Assembly (NCBI RefSeq): GCF_021026295.1
Contig: NZ_JAJNDA010000006.1
Span: 305,440-369,439 of the forward strand
Length of the DNA stretch: 64,000 nt
Direction: 5' to 3'
Source of the DNA: Actinomycetospora soli
GTDB lineage: Bacteria; Actinomycetota; Actinomycetes; Mycobacteriales; Pseudonocardiaceae
The notes below the pieces were generated by a model. It had not been told where the DNA came from and ran no database searches. It worked only from the letters and a program-made list of their open reading frames with translations. How positions within the stretch are numbered: the first letter of the stretch is position 1; each line of letters starts with the position of its first letter. Of this stretch, positions 52,710-62,827 are shown piece after piece. Made by a program: the position numbers and the translations under genes.

Positions 52710-54610
52710 GCCGACCACTGCCCGCCGATCGCCTGGTCGCGCAGCGCCTTCTTGTACTGCTCCAGCGCGACCAGGTCACCGAACAGCTCGTGGTACTCGT
52801 CGGCGTCGGTGACCGGCGAGATGCGCTGCAGCCGGGACTTGATCTCCGCGACCTGACGCTCCACGAGCGCGCCCTGCAGGGCGGTGAGCATCGACGACAC
52901 GTAGCGGTGGTCGTCGGCCTCGCGGGACTGCATCGGCTCGACGGCGAGCTCGGCCACCAGCCGCCCGTACGACGGCGGGGTCATCGCCTCGGTCACCGCG
53001 GCCACCCACGACGCCCCGGAGTACCCGCTCGACGTGCCCCCGGCCGCGAGGATCGCGCGGTGCACGGCGAGGTAGCCCTCGTGGGAGAACGCGTCCTCGG
53101 GCAGCGTGTCGAACACCGGGCCGGCGAGCGCCGGCACCTGCAGCGCGGATTTCAGCACCTCGCGCTGCACCCGCAGCCGCGGGTCGTCGCGCGGCGGCAG
53201 CGCAGGACCCTCGGGAGCGGCCTGCTCGACCGGCCGCACCCGCCGTCGGGAAGAGCCCTGGCGCTGGTCCGCGGGCTGGCCCGCGGTCTCGCGCACCCGG
53301 CGGACGACCTGCGCCTCGTCGGCCCAGCCGGTCCAGCCCGCGAGGCGGCGCGCGTACCCGTCGCGCAGCTCGACCTGGCGGATCTGGGCGACCAGCGGGA
53401 CGCAGCGCTTCAGCGCGGCGGTCTGCCCCTCGACGGTGCCGAGGTCGTACTCGTCGAGGATCGAGCGGATGGCGAAGGTGAACAGCGGCGCACGGCGGGC
53501 GACGAGGTCGCGCACCGCGGTGTCCCCCTTGGCCTGGCGCAGCTCGCAGGGGTCCATGCCGTCGGGCGCGGTGGCGATGAAGGTCTGGGCGGAGAACTGC
53601 TGGTCGCCGTCGAACGCCTTGAGCGCGGCGGCCTGGCCCGCGGCGTCGCCGTCGAAGACGTAGATGACCTCGCCGCGGTCGAACGAGTCGTCGAGCAGCA
53701 GCCGGCGCAGCACGGCGACGTGGTCCTCGCCGAAGGCGGTGCCGCAGCTCGCGACGGCCGTCGGCACGCCGGCGAGGTGCATCGCCATGACGTCGGTGTA
53801 GCCCTCGACGATCACGGCCTGGCGGGACTTCGCGATGTCGCGCTTGGCCTTGTCGAGCCCGAACAGCACCTTCGACTTGTGGTAGACGGGCGTCTCGGGG
53901 GTGTTGAGGTACTTGGCCTCGATGCGGTCGTCGTCGAAGAGCCGCCGGGCGCCGAACCCGACGACGTCCCCGCCGAGATCGCGGATCGGCCAGAGCAGGC
54001 GGCGCTGGAACCGGTCGCGGTGGCCGCGCTGGCCGGGCACCGACAGACCGGCCTTCTCGAGCTCGTCGAGCGTGTAGCCGAGCCCGAGCAGGTGCTTGGT
54101 CAGCTTCTCCCAGCCGCCCGGGGCGAACCCGCAGCCGAACTGCTCGGCCGCGGCCTGGTCGAAGCCGCGCTCGGCGAGGAACTCCCGCGCCCGCTGGGCC
54201 TCCCCCGGCGCGCGCAGCTGCTCGGCGTAGAACTCGGCCGCGGCCTTGTTGGCGGCCAGCAGCCGGGAGCGCGTCCCGCGGTCGCGCTGGACGCTGGATC
54301 CGCCGCCCTCGTAGGTCAGCCGGTAGCCGACCCGGTCGGCGAGCTTCTCGACCGCCTCGACGAACCCCAGCTGGTCGATCTGCATGAGGAAGTCGATGGC
54401 GCTGCCGTGCGCCCCGCAGCCGAAGCAGTGGTAGGTGTTGTGGCTGGTCCGCACCTGGAACGACGGCGACTTCTCGTCGTGGAACGGGCAGAGACCCTTG
54501 AGCGACCCCGGCCCCGCGGGCCGCAGCGCCACGTAGTCGCCGACCAGCTCGTCGATGCGGTTCCGGTCGCGCACCTCCGCGATGTCGGAGTCCCGGATCC
54601 GTCCTGCCAC
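52706..54610 (-). CDS. dnaG: DNA primase
   Basis: Makes RNA primers for replication. The 634-residue protein from a GTG (VAGRIRDSDIAEVRDRNRIDELVGDYVALRPAG) has the N-terminal zinc finger (CPFHDEKSPSF...CFGCG), the catalytic core (FGARRLFDDDRIEAKYLNTPETPVYHKSKVLFGL), the TOPRIM motifs VEGYTD and YVFDGDAAGQAA, and a C-terminal helicase-interaction domain (about 470-634). A TAAACT box 7 nt before the GTG supports this leaderless start. Confidence 0.97.
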   Translation of the reverse strand: MAGRIRDSDIAEVRDRNRIDELVGDYVALRPAGPGSLKGLCPFHDEKSPSFQVRTSHNTYHCFGCGAHGSAIDFLMQIDQLGFVEAVEKLADRVGYRLTYEGGGSSVQRDRGTRSRLLAANKAAAEFYAEQLRAPGEAQRAREFLAERGFDQAAAEQFGCGFAPGGWEKLTKHLLGLGYTLDELEKAGLSVPGQRGHRDRFQRRLLWPIRDLGGDVVGFGARRLFDDDRIEAKYLNTPETPVYHKSKVLFGLDKAKRDIAKSRQAVIVEGYTDVMAMHLAGVPTAVASCGTAFGEDHVAVLRRLLLDDSFDRGEVIYVFDGDAAGQAAALKAFDGDQQFSAQTFIATAPDGMDPCELRQAKGDTAVRDLVARRAPLFTFAIRSILDEYDLGTVEGQTAALKRCVPLVAQIRQVELRDGYARRLAGWTGWADEAQVVRRVRETAGQPADQRQGSSRRRVRPVEQAAPEGPALPPRDDPRLRVQREVLKSALQVPALAGPVFDTLPEDAFSHEGYLAVHRAILAAGGTSSGYSGASWVAAVTEAMTPPSYGRLVAELAVEPMQSREADDHRYVSSMLTALQGALVERQVAEIKSRLQRISPVTDADEYHELFGDLVALEQYKKALRDQAIGGQWSA

Positions 54611-54617
54611 GCCCGGC

Positions 54618-54623
54618 AGTTTA
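54618..54623 (-). promoter_or_regulatory. -10 box of leaderless dnaG promoter
   Basis: TAAACT on the minus strand, 7 nt before the GTG at 54610. Confidence 0.55.
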
Positions 54624-54657
54624 CGACGACGGGTGGGGTGGCCGGGGGCGGCTCGGA

Positions 54658-55212
54658 TCAGTCGCCCGAGGACGCCGCGGCCACCCCTCGCAGCGCGAGC
54701 CGGTCGAGCACCAGCAGGGCACCGCGCGGACCGAGCTCCCGCGGCACCGTCCAGCGCCGCACCTCGCCCGGCTGGGCGAAGACGAGCGTGGACAGGGGCC
54801 ACCGGGTCCCGCGGGAGTCGACCAGCTCGCGCTCGAGCAGCAGGAAGCGACGGCCGCCCACCTCGACGTGGTCGCGCTCGGCGAGGAGCGCACCACGCCG
54901 GAGCGACATCGGCTCGGCCGTCGTCGCGAGCCCGCCCTGCACGGGCTTCAGGCGTGGCGTGTCGCTGGGACCGTCGCAGTTCGGGCGCCAGGTGCCGACG
55001 TCCCGGCCGTCCCACACCACCCCGGCCTCCCGGCCCGCCCACCACACCTCGAGCGTCACGGGCTCCCCGTCCCCGGCCGCGGACCCGGCGAGCCACGCCG
55101 CCTCCTCCGCGCGTCGCTCCCGCCGTCCCGCGCGGACGCCGAGGACCGTGAGGACGGTCAGAGCGACGACCGCGGCCGCGACGACCACGACGGACAGGAC
55201 GACCTGGAGCAC
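54658..55212 (-). CDS. Membrane-anchored hypothetical protein
   Basis: 184 residues from a GTG: an N-terminal helix (LQVVLSVVVVAAAVVALTVLTVLGV) followed by an Arg/Glu stretch and a soluble beta-rich domain (VTLEVWWAGREAGVVWDGRDVGTW, EVGGRRFLLLERELVDSRG). A TAGAGT box 6 nt upstream (55219-55224) marks a leaderless promoter. Function unknown. Confidence 0.62.
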   Translation of the reverse strand: MLQVVLSVVVVAAAVVALTVLTVLGVRAGRRERRAEEAAWLAGSAAGDGEPVTLEVWWAGREAGVVWDGRDVGTWRPNCDGPSDTPRLKPVQGGLATTAEPMSLRRGALLAERDHVEVGGRRFLLLERELVDSRGTRWPLSTLVFAQPGEVRRWTVPRELGPRGALLVLDRLALRGVAAASSGD

Positions 55213-55277
55213 GATGTCACTCTAGGTAGCATCGAGCAGGTCGACGATGGGCCGTTCGAGCGACCCGTCGTCGGGGG

Positions 55278-55628
55278 CTACGAGCCGAACGCGCCCATGC
55301 GCTCGACGATGACCCGGTCGATCTCGCCGTCGGCCACCGTGGCGCCGTCGCCGTCGACCGCCGAGACCGAGAAGGAGAGGCGGCCCTTCTCGTCGGGGCC
55401 GCCGGTGAGCTTCGCGGTGGTGGTGATGGTGCCGCCGACGCGGGTGGGACGACGGTGCTTGACCCGGACCGCCGTCCCGACGGTGGTCTGGCTCTCCGCG
55501 AGCTTCGGGCGGGCCGCCTCGACGGTGGCCGCCTCGAGCCAGGCGATGAGTCGAGGGGTGCCGAGCACGGGAACGTCGCCGCTCCCGAGGGCCTGCGCGG
55601 TGTCGTCCTGGGTCACCTCGTACGTCAC
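55278..55628 (-). CDS. Hot-dog thioesterase (fluoroacetyl-CoA thioesterase-like)
   Basis: 116 residues from a GTG (VTYEVTQDDTAQALGSGDVPVLGTPRLIAWLEAATVEAARPKL). The TAQALGSGDVPVLGTPRLIAWLEAA segment matches the FlK-type thioesterase family, followed by VGTAVRVKHRRPTRVGGTI. It likely hydrolyses a short acyl-CoA. A TAGGGT box 7 nt upstream (55636-55641) supports the start. Confidence 0.8.
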   Translation of the reverse strand: MTYEVTQDDTAQALGSGDVPVLGTPRLIAWLEAATVEAARPKLAESQTTVGTAVRVKHRRPTRVGGTITTTAKLTGGPDEKGRLSFSVSAVDGDGATVADGEIDRVIVERMGAFGS

Positions 55629-55662
55629 CGGACCGACCCTACGGGCCGGAGGTGCCTGGCGG

Positions 55663-55708
55663 CCCGTGAGCACTTCCGACGGTCATCGCCGTCGGAAGTG
55701 CTCACGGG
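55663..55708. terminator. 20-bp-stem palindromic terminator
   Basis: CCCGTGAGCACTTCCGACGG (55663-55682) pairs perfectly with its complement (55689-55708) around TCATCG, beyond the stop of the GMC operon. The outer GTGAGCACT/AGTGCTCAC is shared with the palindrome at 18270-18309. Confidence 0.8.
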
Positions 55709-55711
55709 TGC

Positions 55712-57364
55712 TCACATGTCCGGCGCGTCCGCGTTCGACGGCGTCGTCTTCTGCGTCGTGATGTGGTCGTAGTTGCGCTTGATGTACTCACCGGCCCGGA
55801 CCGCGAGGGCGCCGATGGTCGAGGTCGGGTTGACCGCGCCGCCGGTGGTGAGCGTCGACCCGTCCACGACGAACAGGTTCGGCAGGTCCCACGTCTGGCA
55901 CCACTTGTTGAGCACCGAGTCCTGCGGATTGTTGCCCATCCGGCAGGTGCCCATGAGGTGCCAGGCCGGCGGCGGGTAGAGCACGCCGGTGTCGTTGGTC
56001 TCCACCGCGCCGACCGCCCGCGTGGCCTCGAAGATCTTCTCGATGCCGTACTTCGCGAGCGCGATGTCGTTCGGGTGCAGTTCGTAGTTCACGTGCGCTG
56101 CCGGGATGCCGTCGGAGTCGGTGACGGTCGGGTCGAGCGTCACCGCGTTCGTCTCCACCGGCAGGTCCTCGCCGAACATGAACACCATGAGGTGGTTGGC
56201 GAAGTGGTTGGAGAAGAAGTCGCGGTGCTCGTTCCCCCACGGCGCCGTGTACCCGGTGTGCGTGCCCATCGCGGCGTAGGACGGACCGAACGAGCGCGCC
56301 ACCTGCATGCCGAATCCGTTGACGAATCCGCGGTCCATGTCGGTGTGGTAGAACTCGTGCGAGTACATCGGCGAGCCGAACGAGCCCTTGAATCCCTCGA
56401 CGGGCTCGTCGAACCACGAGTCGCAGAAGGCGAAGACGTGGTGCATCAGGTACTTGCCCACCAGGCCGTTCGAATTGGCCAGGCCGTTCTCGTGGCCCTT
56501 CTGCGCACTCGCGAGCAGCATGCGGGGCGAGCCGATCCCGTTGGCCGCGAGCACCACGATCTTCGCGCGGATCTCGTGGCGGTTCCCCGTGTTGCGGTCG
56601 ATGTAGACCGCGCCGGTGGCCTTGCCGCCCTCGGCGGTGATCGTCTCGACGCGCGCCATGGTCCGCAGGTCGACGCCGGCGCGGACGTTGTAGGGCCAGT
56701 GCGCGTGCGCCGGGGTGGACAGCGAGCCGGTCGGGCTGCCGGAGAGCTCGTTGCCCATGCCCACGTCGGCCTCGCGGTTCTCGCGCGGCCGGGTGATCAC
56801 GGCGTTGTCGCTCGGCCACCAGTGCCAGCCGAGGTCGCGGGAGGCCTTCGCGTACTTCAGACCGAGCTTGCCCGGCAGCACCATCGGGTCGCGCTGGGCG
56901 TTCTTGCGGTCCGGGTACGAGGGGTCGCCGATGAGGCCGGAGATGCCGTAGATCTCGTCGTTGCGGTCGTAGAACGGCGCCAGGTCCTCGTAGGAGATCG
57001 GCCAGTCGATCGTGCCCTCGAGGCCGTGCTCGGTGCCCTTGCGGAAGTCGACCGGCTTGTAGCGCGGCCAGTGGCCGGCGTAGTGCACCGTCGAGCCACC
57101 GACGTTGTTCATCATGTACGGCGTCGTGGTCCCGGTGACCGGATAGTCCTCGGGCAGCTGGCGCACGTTCGGGTCGTAGGCCCACCCGCGCTGCTTCTCG
57201 ATCTCCCACTCGTCGTGGTAGTGGGGATGCTCCGGAGCGGTGACCCACGGGCCCTGTTCGAGGCAGACGATCTTCGCGCCCGTGTCCTTGAGCTCGTAGG
57301 CGACGCCGGCCCCACCCGGTCCGGCGCCGATGATCAGGACGTCGACTTCTTCGTAGCTGGCCAT
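55712..57364 (-). CDS. GMC-family FAD-dependent oxidoreductase
   Basis: 550 residues. FAD dinucleotide site VDVLIIGAGPGGAGVAYELK near residue 8, then NVGGSTVHYAGHW, AANGIGSPRMLL, HLMGTCRMG and DGSTLTTGGAVNPTSTIGALAVRAGEYI. GMC enzymes oxidise alcohols or aldehydes. It is 7 nt downstream of a gluconate-2-dehydrogenase subunit-3-like gene, its probable partner. It ends the minus operon with the CoA ligase and ThDP lyase. By context it probably oxidises a tert-alkyl diol, such as 2-methyl-1,2-propanediol, to 2-hydroxyisobutyrate precursors. Confidence 0.9.
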   Translation of the reverse strand: MASYEEVDVLIIGAGPGGAGVAYELKDTGAKIVCLEQGPWVTAPEHPHYHDEWEIEKQRGWAYDPNVRQLPEDYPVTGTTTPYMMNNVGGSTVHYAGHWPRYKPVDFRKGTEHGLEGTIDWPISYEDLAPFYDRNDEIYGISGLIGDPSYPDRKNAQRDPMVLPGKLGLKYAKASRDLGWHWWPSDNAVITRPRENREADVGMGNELSGSPTGSLSTPAHAHWPYNVRAGVDLRTMARVETITAEGGKATGAVYIDRNTGNRHEIRAKIVVLAANGIGSPRMLLASAQKGHENGLANSNGLVGKYLMHHVFAFCDSWFDEPVEGFKGSFGSPMYSHEFYHTDMDRGFVNGFGMQVARSFGPSYAAMGTHTGYTAPWGNEHRDFFSNHFANHLMVFMFGEDLPVETNAVTLDPTVTDSDGIPAAHVNYELHPNDIALAKYGIEKIFEATRAVGAVETNDTGVLYPPPAWHLMGTCRMGNNPQDSVLNKWCQTWDLPNLFVVDGSTLTTGGAVNPTSTIGALAVRAGEYIKRNYDHITTQKTTPSNADAPDM

Positions 57365-57371
57365 GGGTGCC

Positions 57372-58034
57372 TCACTTCGTCCAGGTGAGCTTCGACAGGT
57401 CGACGCGCTCGACCTGGTCGGTCTCGAGGTAGGAACCGTTCTCGTTCGCCTGCGCGAGGGTCGTGTCGTCCCACGGCTCCAGGGACTGGATGTAGCCGTA
57501 GGGCAGCGGCGGGCCGTGGTAGTCCTTGCCGGCCGGCACGTTCCTCCGGATCGCGAGGACGACCTCGGGCCGCGAGTAGTAGCCGTAGTAGACGAGGGCG
57601 CGGATCTGCTCGAAGAACGGGTCCTCGGCCTTCTCCAACGCCTCGACCGCCGTCGCCCGGTCGCTCGGGGAGGCGTCGACGAACGCCTGCCCCAGCTTGT
57701 CCAGCGCCGCGACGAAGGAGTCCTCGTCGGCCCAGGGGAAGTGCTTGTTCCTGTACCCGGTCGGCGTGATGTACCGGCCGCAGAAGGCGACGATGTCGGT
57801 CTCGCTCGCGTCCGGCCAGTCCGGGTGCGGCGGGATGATGGTGTCGGCCAGGGCCTTGATCACGGCCTGCCGCGGCTCGCTGAACTGCACCGGCTTCTCG
57901 AGTCCGCCGAGCCGGGGGCGGCCGGTCTCGAAGTAACCACCACCCTTCCCGGGCTCGACGGTGGCCTCGGGGGCACCCCAGGGCGCGGGGGCCTCCCCCA
58001 CCGGGGCGCCGCTCTCGGTGTGGACGGCGTTCAT
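57372..58034 (-). CDS. Gluconate 2-dehydrogenase subunit 3 family protein
   Basis: 220 residues from MNAVHTESGAPVGEAPAPWG. The subunit-3 domain is seen in FSEPRQAVIKALADTIIPPHPDWPDASETDIVAFCGRYITPTGYR and ALVYYGYYSRPEVVLAIR. Classical partners carry a Tat signal and act in the periplasm; here none is present, so the complex seems cytoplasmic. GAGGAG precedes the ATG. No cytochrome subunit follows. Confidence 0.85.
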   Translation of the reverse strand: MNAVHTESGAPVGEAPAPWGAPEATVEPGKGGGYFETGRPRLGGLEKPVQFSEPRQAVIKALADTIIPPHPDWPDASETDIVAFCGRYITPTGYRNKHFPWADEDSFVAALDKLGQAFVDASPSDRATAVEALEKAEDPFFEQIRALVYYGYYSRPEVVLAIRRNVPAGKDYHGPPLPYGYIQSLEPWDDTTLAQANENGSYLETDQVERVDLSKLTWTK

Positions 58035-58119
58035 GGCATCTCCTCCTCGGGACGTGCTCGTGTGGCTGCGCGGGCACCTGGCGCTCGGTGGCTCGTATCG
58101 ATGGCACGCTTCGCTGCGC

Positions 58120-59511
58120 TCAGCGGTGCGTGCGCTCGTCGACCACGCGGCGCGACTTGTGCTCGGCGCGCTCGAGGGTGTTGGCGTCGACGGACTCGAA
58201 GGTCACGCGGACGCCGAGGAAGGACTGCAGGCCGGAGCCGGTGGTCGACTCGAACTCCGACCGCTGCCCGTCGGGCAGGGTGCACTCGGCGCGGACGATC
58301 ATCTCGTCCATCGAGCCGGTGCGGCGGACGACGATCTGGTGCTCGCCGCCGTAGTGCTCGACGGTGCGCAGGTAGTTGTCGACCTCCGTCGGGTACACGT
58401 TCTCCCCGCGGATGTGGATCATGTCGTCGATCCGGCCGTAGACGCCGTCGGGCAGCTTCGGGTACGTCCGGCCGCAGGGGTTGTCCTCCATCACCCAGCG
58501 GGTGAGGTCGTTGGAGGCGAGCCGGATCATCGGCTGCGACGTCCGCTCGAGGTGCGTGTAGACCGGCGTGCCCTCGCCGCCGTAGGGCACCGTCCGGAAC
58601 GTCTCCGGGTCGCACACCTCGTGCCAGACGATGTCCTGCCAGAGCAGCATCCCGTCCGGGGTCCCGGCCGTCGCCGACGCCGACATGAACGGCGTCATCT
58701 CGGCCATCGTCCCGCAGTCGATCACCGTGGCGCCGAAGCTGTCCTCGATCGCCTTGCGCACCGAGGGCACGGACGCCCCGGGCTCGCCGGAGAAGAACAT
58801 GACCTTGAGCCCGAACTCGCGGGGGTCGATCTTCTCCTTCTCGGCCACCTCCGCCAGGCGCAGCGCGTAGGACGGCGTCGCGTAGAAGGCCGCGGGCTTG
58901 ATGCGGGCGAGCCAGGTCACCGCCCGGGACGTCATGCCCTGGGCGCCGGCGCCGAACGGGAGGACGTTGCAGCGCAGCCGCTCGGCGGCGGTCATCGCGC
59001 CCCAGGAGCCGAGGTAGAGCGAGAAGAGCGCCGCGACGAACACCGTGTCGCCGGGCCGCACGCCCATCCCCCACAGGATCCGGGCCTGGTTGTCGGCGAT
59101 GACCTCCCAGTCCCGGCGGCCGAGGGCGAACGCCGTCGGGGCCCCCGTCGTGCCGGAGGTCCCGTGGATGTGGTGGATCTCGGATCGGTCGACGCAGGTG
59201 TAGTCGCCGAACGGCGGGTGGTTCGCCTGCGACTCGCGCATCTCCGCCTTGGTGACGACGGGGACCTGCTCGAAGGTGTCGAACGACGTGATGTCGGCCG
59301 GCTTCAGGCCCGCCGCGTCCCACTTCGTGCGGTAGAAGTTCGAGTTCGCGTAGGCGTACTCCATGACCTCGCGCAGGCGCACGAGGACCGCGGCGTCGCG
59401 CTCGGCCGGGTCCATCGTCTCGCGGACCGGGAACCAGTACGGCGAGTCCGGGTCCGGCAGGTAGTCCTGGTCGTACCGGGCGGGGAACGCCCACTCCTCC
59501 ATCTGTGCCAC
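58120..59511 (-). CDS. Phenylacetate-CoA-ligase family acyl-CoA ligase, likely for 2-hydroxyisobutyrate
   Basis: 463 residues from a GTG. ANL-type motifs: IHHIHGTSGTTGAPTAF (P-loop), SGEPGASVPSVR, DCGTMAEMTPF, and GRIDDMIHIRGENVYPTEVDNYL with a later C-terminal domain. It belongs with phenylacetate-CoA ligases, the group that includes known 2-hydroxyisobutyryl-CoA ligases. It starts 1 nt after the lyase stop, so activation and C-C cleavage are tightly coupled. The substrate is inferred from the lyase. Confidence 0.8.
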   Translation of the reverse strand: MAQMEEWAFPARYDQDYLPDPDSPYWFPVRETMDPAERDAAVLVRLREVMEYAYANSNFYRTKWDAAGLKPADITSFDTFEQVPVVTKAEMRESQANHPPFGDYTCVDRSEIHHIHGTSGTTGAPTAFALGRRDWEVIADNQARILWGMGVRPGDTVFVAALFSLYLGSWGAMTAAERLRCNVLPFGAGAQGMTSRAVTWLARIKPAAFYATPSYALRLAEVAEKEKIDPREFGLKVMFFSGEPGASVPSVRKAIEDSFGATVIDCGTMAEMTPFMSASATAGTPDGMLLWQDIVWHEVCDPETFRTVPYGGEGTPVYTHLERTSQPMIRLASNDLTRWVMEDNPCGRTYPKLPDGVYGRIDDMIHIRGENVYPTEVDNYLRTVEHYGGEHQIVVRRTGSMDEMIVRAECTLPDGQRSEFESTTGSGLQSFLGVRVTFESVDANTLERAEHKSRRVVDERTHR

Positions 59512-59512
59512 G

Positions 59513-61396
<1,884 letters not shown>

Positions 61397-61466
61397 CTAC
61401 GATCGCAGCGCACGTGACATCCGTTGATCCAGCAGCGGGGACGGAGGAGCACGGGGAGGACGGTCG

Positions 61467-62201
61467 ATGGCGGAGCTGCCGCAGCGGCCCTCGCGGACCG
61501 AGCAGGTCTTCGAGGCCATCGTCGACGACATCTGCACCGGTCGGCTGGCGCCGGGGGTCCCCCTGCGCCAGGAACAGCTGGCCGAACGCTTCAACGTGTC
61601 CCGGCAGCCGATCCAGCAGGCCCTGCTGCTCCTGCGCAACCAGGGCCTGGTGCGCGAGTTCGGCCGGCGCGGCCTCGAGGTGACGCCGCTCGAGCGCGAC
61701 TTCGTCAGCCACCTCTACGAGCTGCGCGCGATCCTCGACGGCCAGGCCGCACGGCTCGCGGCCGGCCGCCACACCGACGACTGGCTCCGGCACGCGACCC
61801 GCATCGTGGTCGCCGGGCGGCAGGCGTTCGACGACCGCTCGTTCGCGCTCATGGTGCGCAACGACGTCGAGTTCCACCGGACCGTCGTCGAGGCCACCGC
61901 GAACCCGCTGCTCGCCGAGAGCGCCGGCGTGATGTGGCGCAACGTCCAGCGCGTGATGGGCGAGGTGCTCCTGCAGGGCGGCGGTCCGGCCTGGGTGTGG
62001 GAGGACCACGCGGCGATCCTCGACGCCATCCGCGACCGGGACGGCGACCGGGCCGAGGAGCTCGCGCGCCGCCACGCCGAGCACGGCGAGCAGCTCATCC
62101 TGGCGTCCATGCCGACCGGATCGGCCGACTCGACCGATGCTCCGGCACCGGACGACACCATCGGTCCGGCGCCGGACGACACCGCCCCGCTGGCCGAGTA
62201 G
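61467..62201 (+). CDS. GntR-family (FCD) transcriptional regulator
   Basis: 244 residues. N-terminal winged helix-turn-helix (QVFEAIVDDICTGRLAPGVPLRQEQLAERFNVSRQPIQQALLLLRNQGLV) and FCD effector domain (LYELRAILDGQAARLAA, then NDVEFHRTVVEATANPLL and HAAILDAIRDRDGDRAEELARRHAEHG) with His metal ligands. A charged Asp/Pro tail follows. Divergent from the lyase operon, it most likely represses it until a substrate such as 2-hydroxyisobutyrate or its CoA ester appears. Confidence 0.92.
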   Translation: MAELPQRPSRTEQVFEAIVDDICTGRLAPGVPLRQEQLAERFNVSRQPIQQALLLLRNQGLVREFGRRGLEVTPLERDFVSHLYELRAILDGQAARLAAGRHTDDWLRHATRIVVAGRQAFDDRSFALMVRNDVEFHRTVVEATANPLLAESAGVMWRNVQRVMGEVLLQGGGPAWVWEDHAAILDAIRDRDGDRAEELARRHAEHGEQLILASMPTGSADSTDAPAPDDTIGPAPDDTAPLAE

Positions 62202-62205
62202 GCCC

Positions 62206-62739
62206 TCAGTCGGTGGTGGCCGACCGGTGCACCCCGAGCAGATGGCGGTAGGCCGCGGCACTGAGGCCGTTGAAGGACTGCTCGTCCCCCGTGGTCTCGC
62301 GGCGGACCTTGCCGGGCACGCCCGCGACGAGGGAGCCCGGCGGCACGGTCACGCCCTGGGAGATCACCGCACCGGCGGCGACGACGGAACCGCGCCCGAC
62401 CGTCGCGCCGTTCATGATCACGGCGCCCATCCCGATCAGGACGTCGTCCTCGACGGTGCACCCGTGCACCACCGCGCGGTGCCCGACCGTCACGTTCTCC
62501 CCCACCGTGCACGGGAAGCCGGGGTCGGCGTGCAGGACCGAGCCGTCCTGGACGTTGGAGCCCGCGCCGATGGTGATCGCGTCGTTGTCGGCCCGTACCA
62601 CGGCCGCGTACCAGATGCCGACCTCGGGCCCGAGCGTCGCGCGACCCGCCACGACGGCGCCGGGCGCGATCCACGCCGTCGGGTCGATCTGCGGGGCGTG
62701 GCCGTCGACGGTGACGATCAGGTGGTCCATGCCGGGCAT
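62206..62739 (-). CDS. Gamma-carbonic anhydrase family protein
   Basis: 177 residues from MPGMDHLIVTVDGHAPQIDPTAWIAPGAVVAG; an ATG at 62730 is the alternative. The left-handed beta-helix hexapeptides are clear (SNVQDGSVLHADPG, VTVGHRAVVHGCTVEDDVLIGMGAVI) with three zinc-binding histidines in HADPG and GHRAVVHG. Such proteins hydrate CO2 or act as acyltransferase-like scaffolds. Confidence 0.88.
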   Translation of the reverse strand: MPGMDHLIVTVDGHAPQIDPTAWIAPGAVVAGRATLGPEVGIWYAAVVRADNDAITIGAGSNVQDGSVLHADPGFPCTVGENVTVGHRAVVHGCTVEDDVLIGMGAVIMNGATVGRGSVVAAGAVISQGVTVPPGSLVAGVPGKVRRETTGDEQSFNGLSAAAYRHLLGVHRSATTD

Positions 62740-62827
62740 CGAATCAGGTCCGACCATGATCACGTCGGGTGGACCACCACGGCTGATGTCGATCACCGTG
62801 ACGGCCGTGACCGTCCCCTCGACGTGA

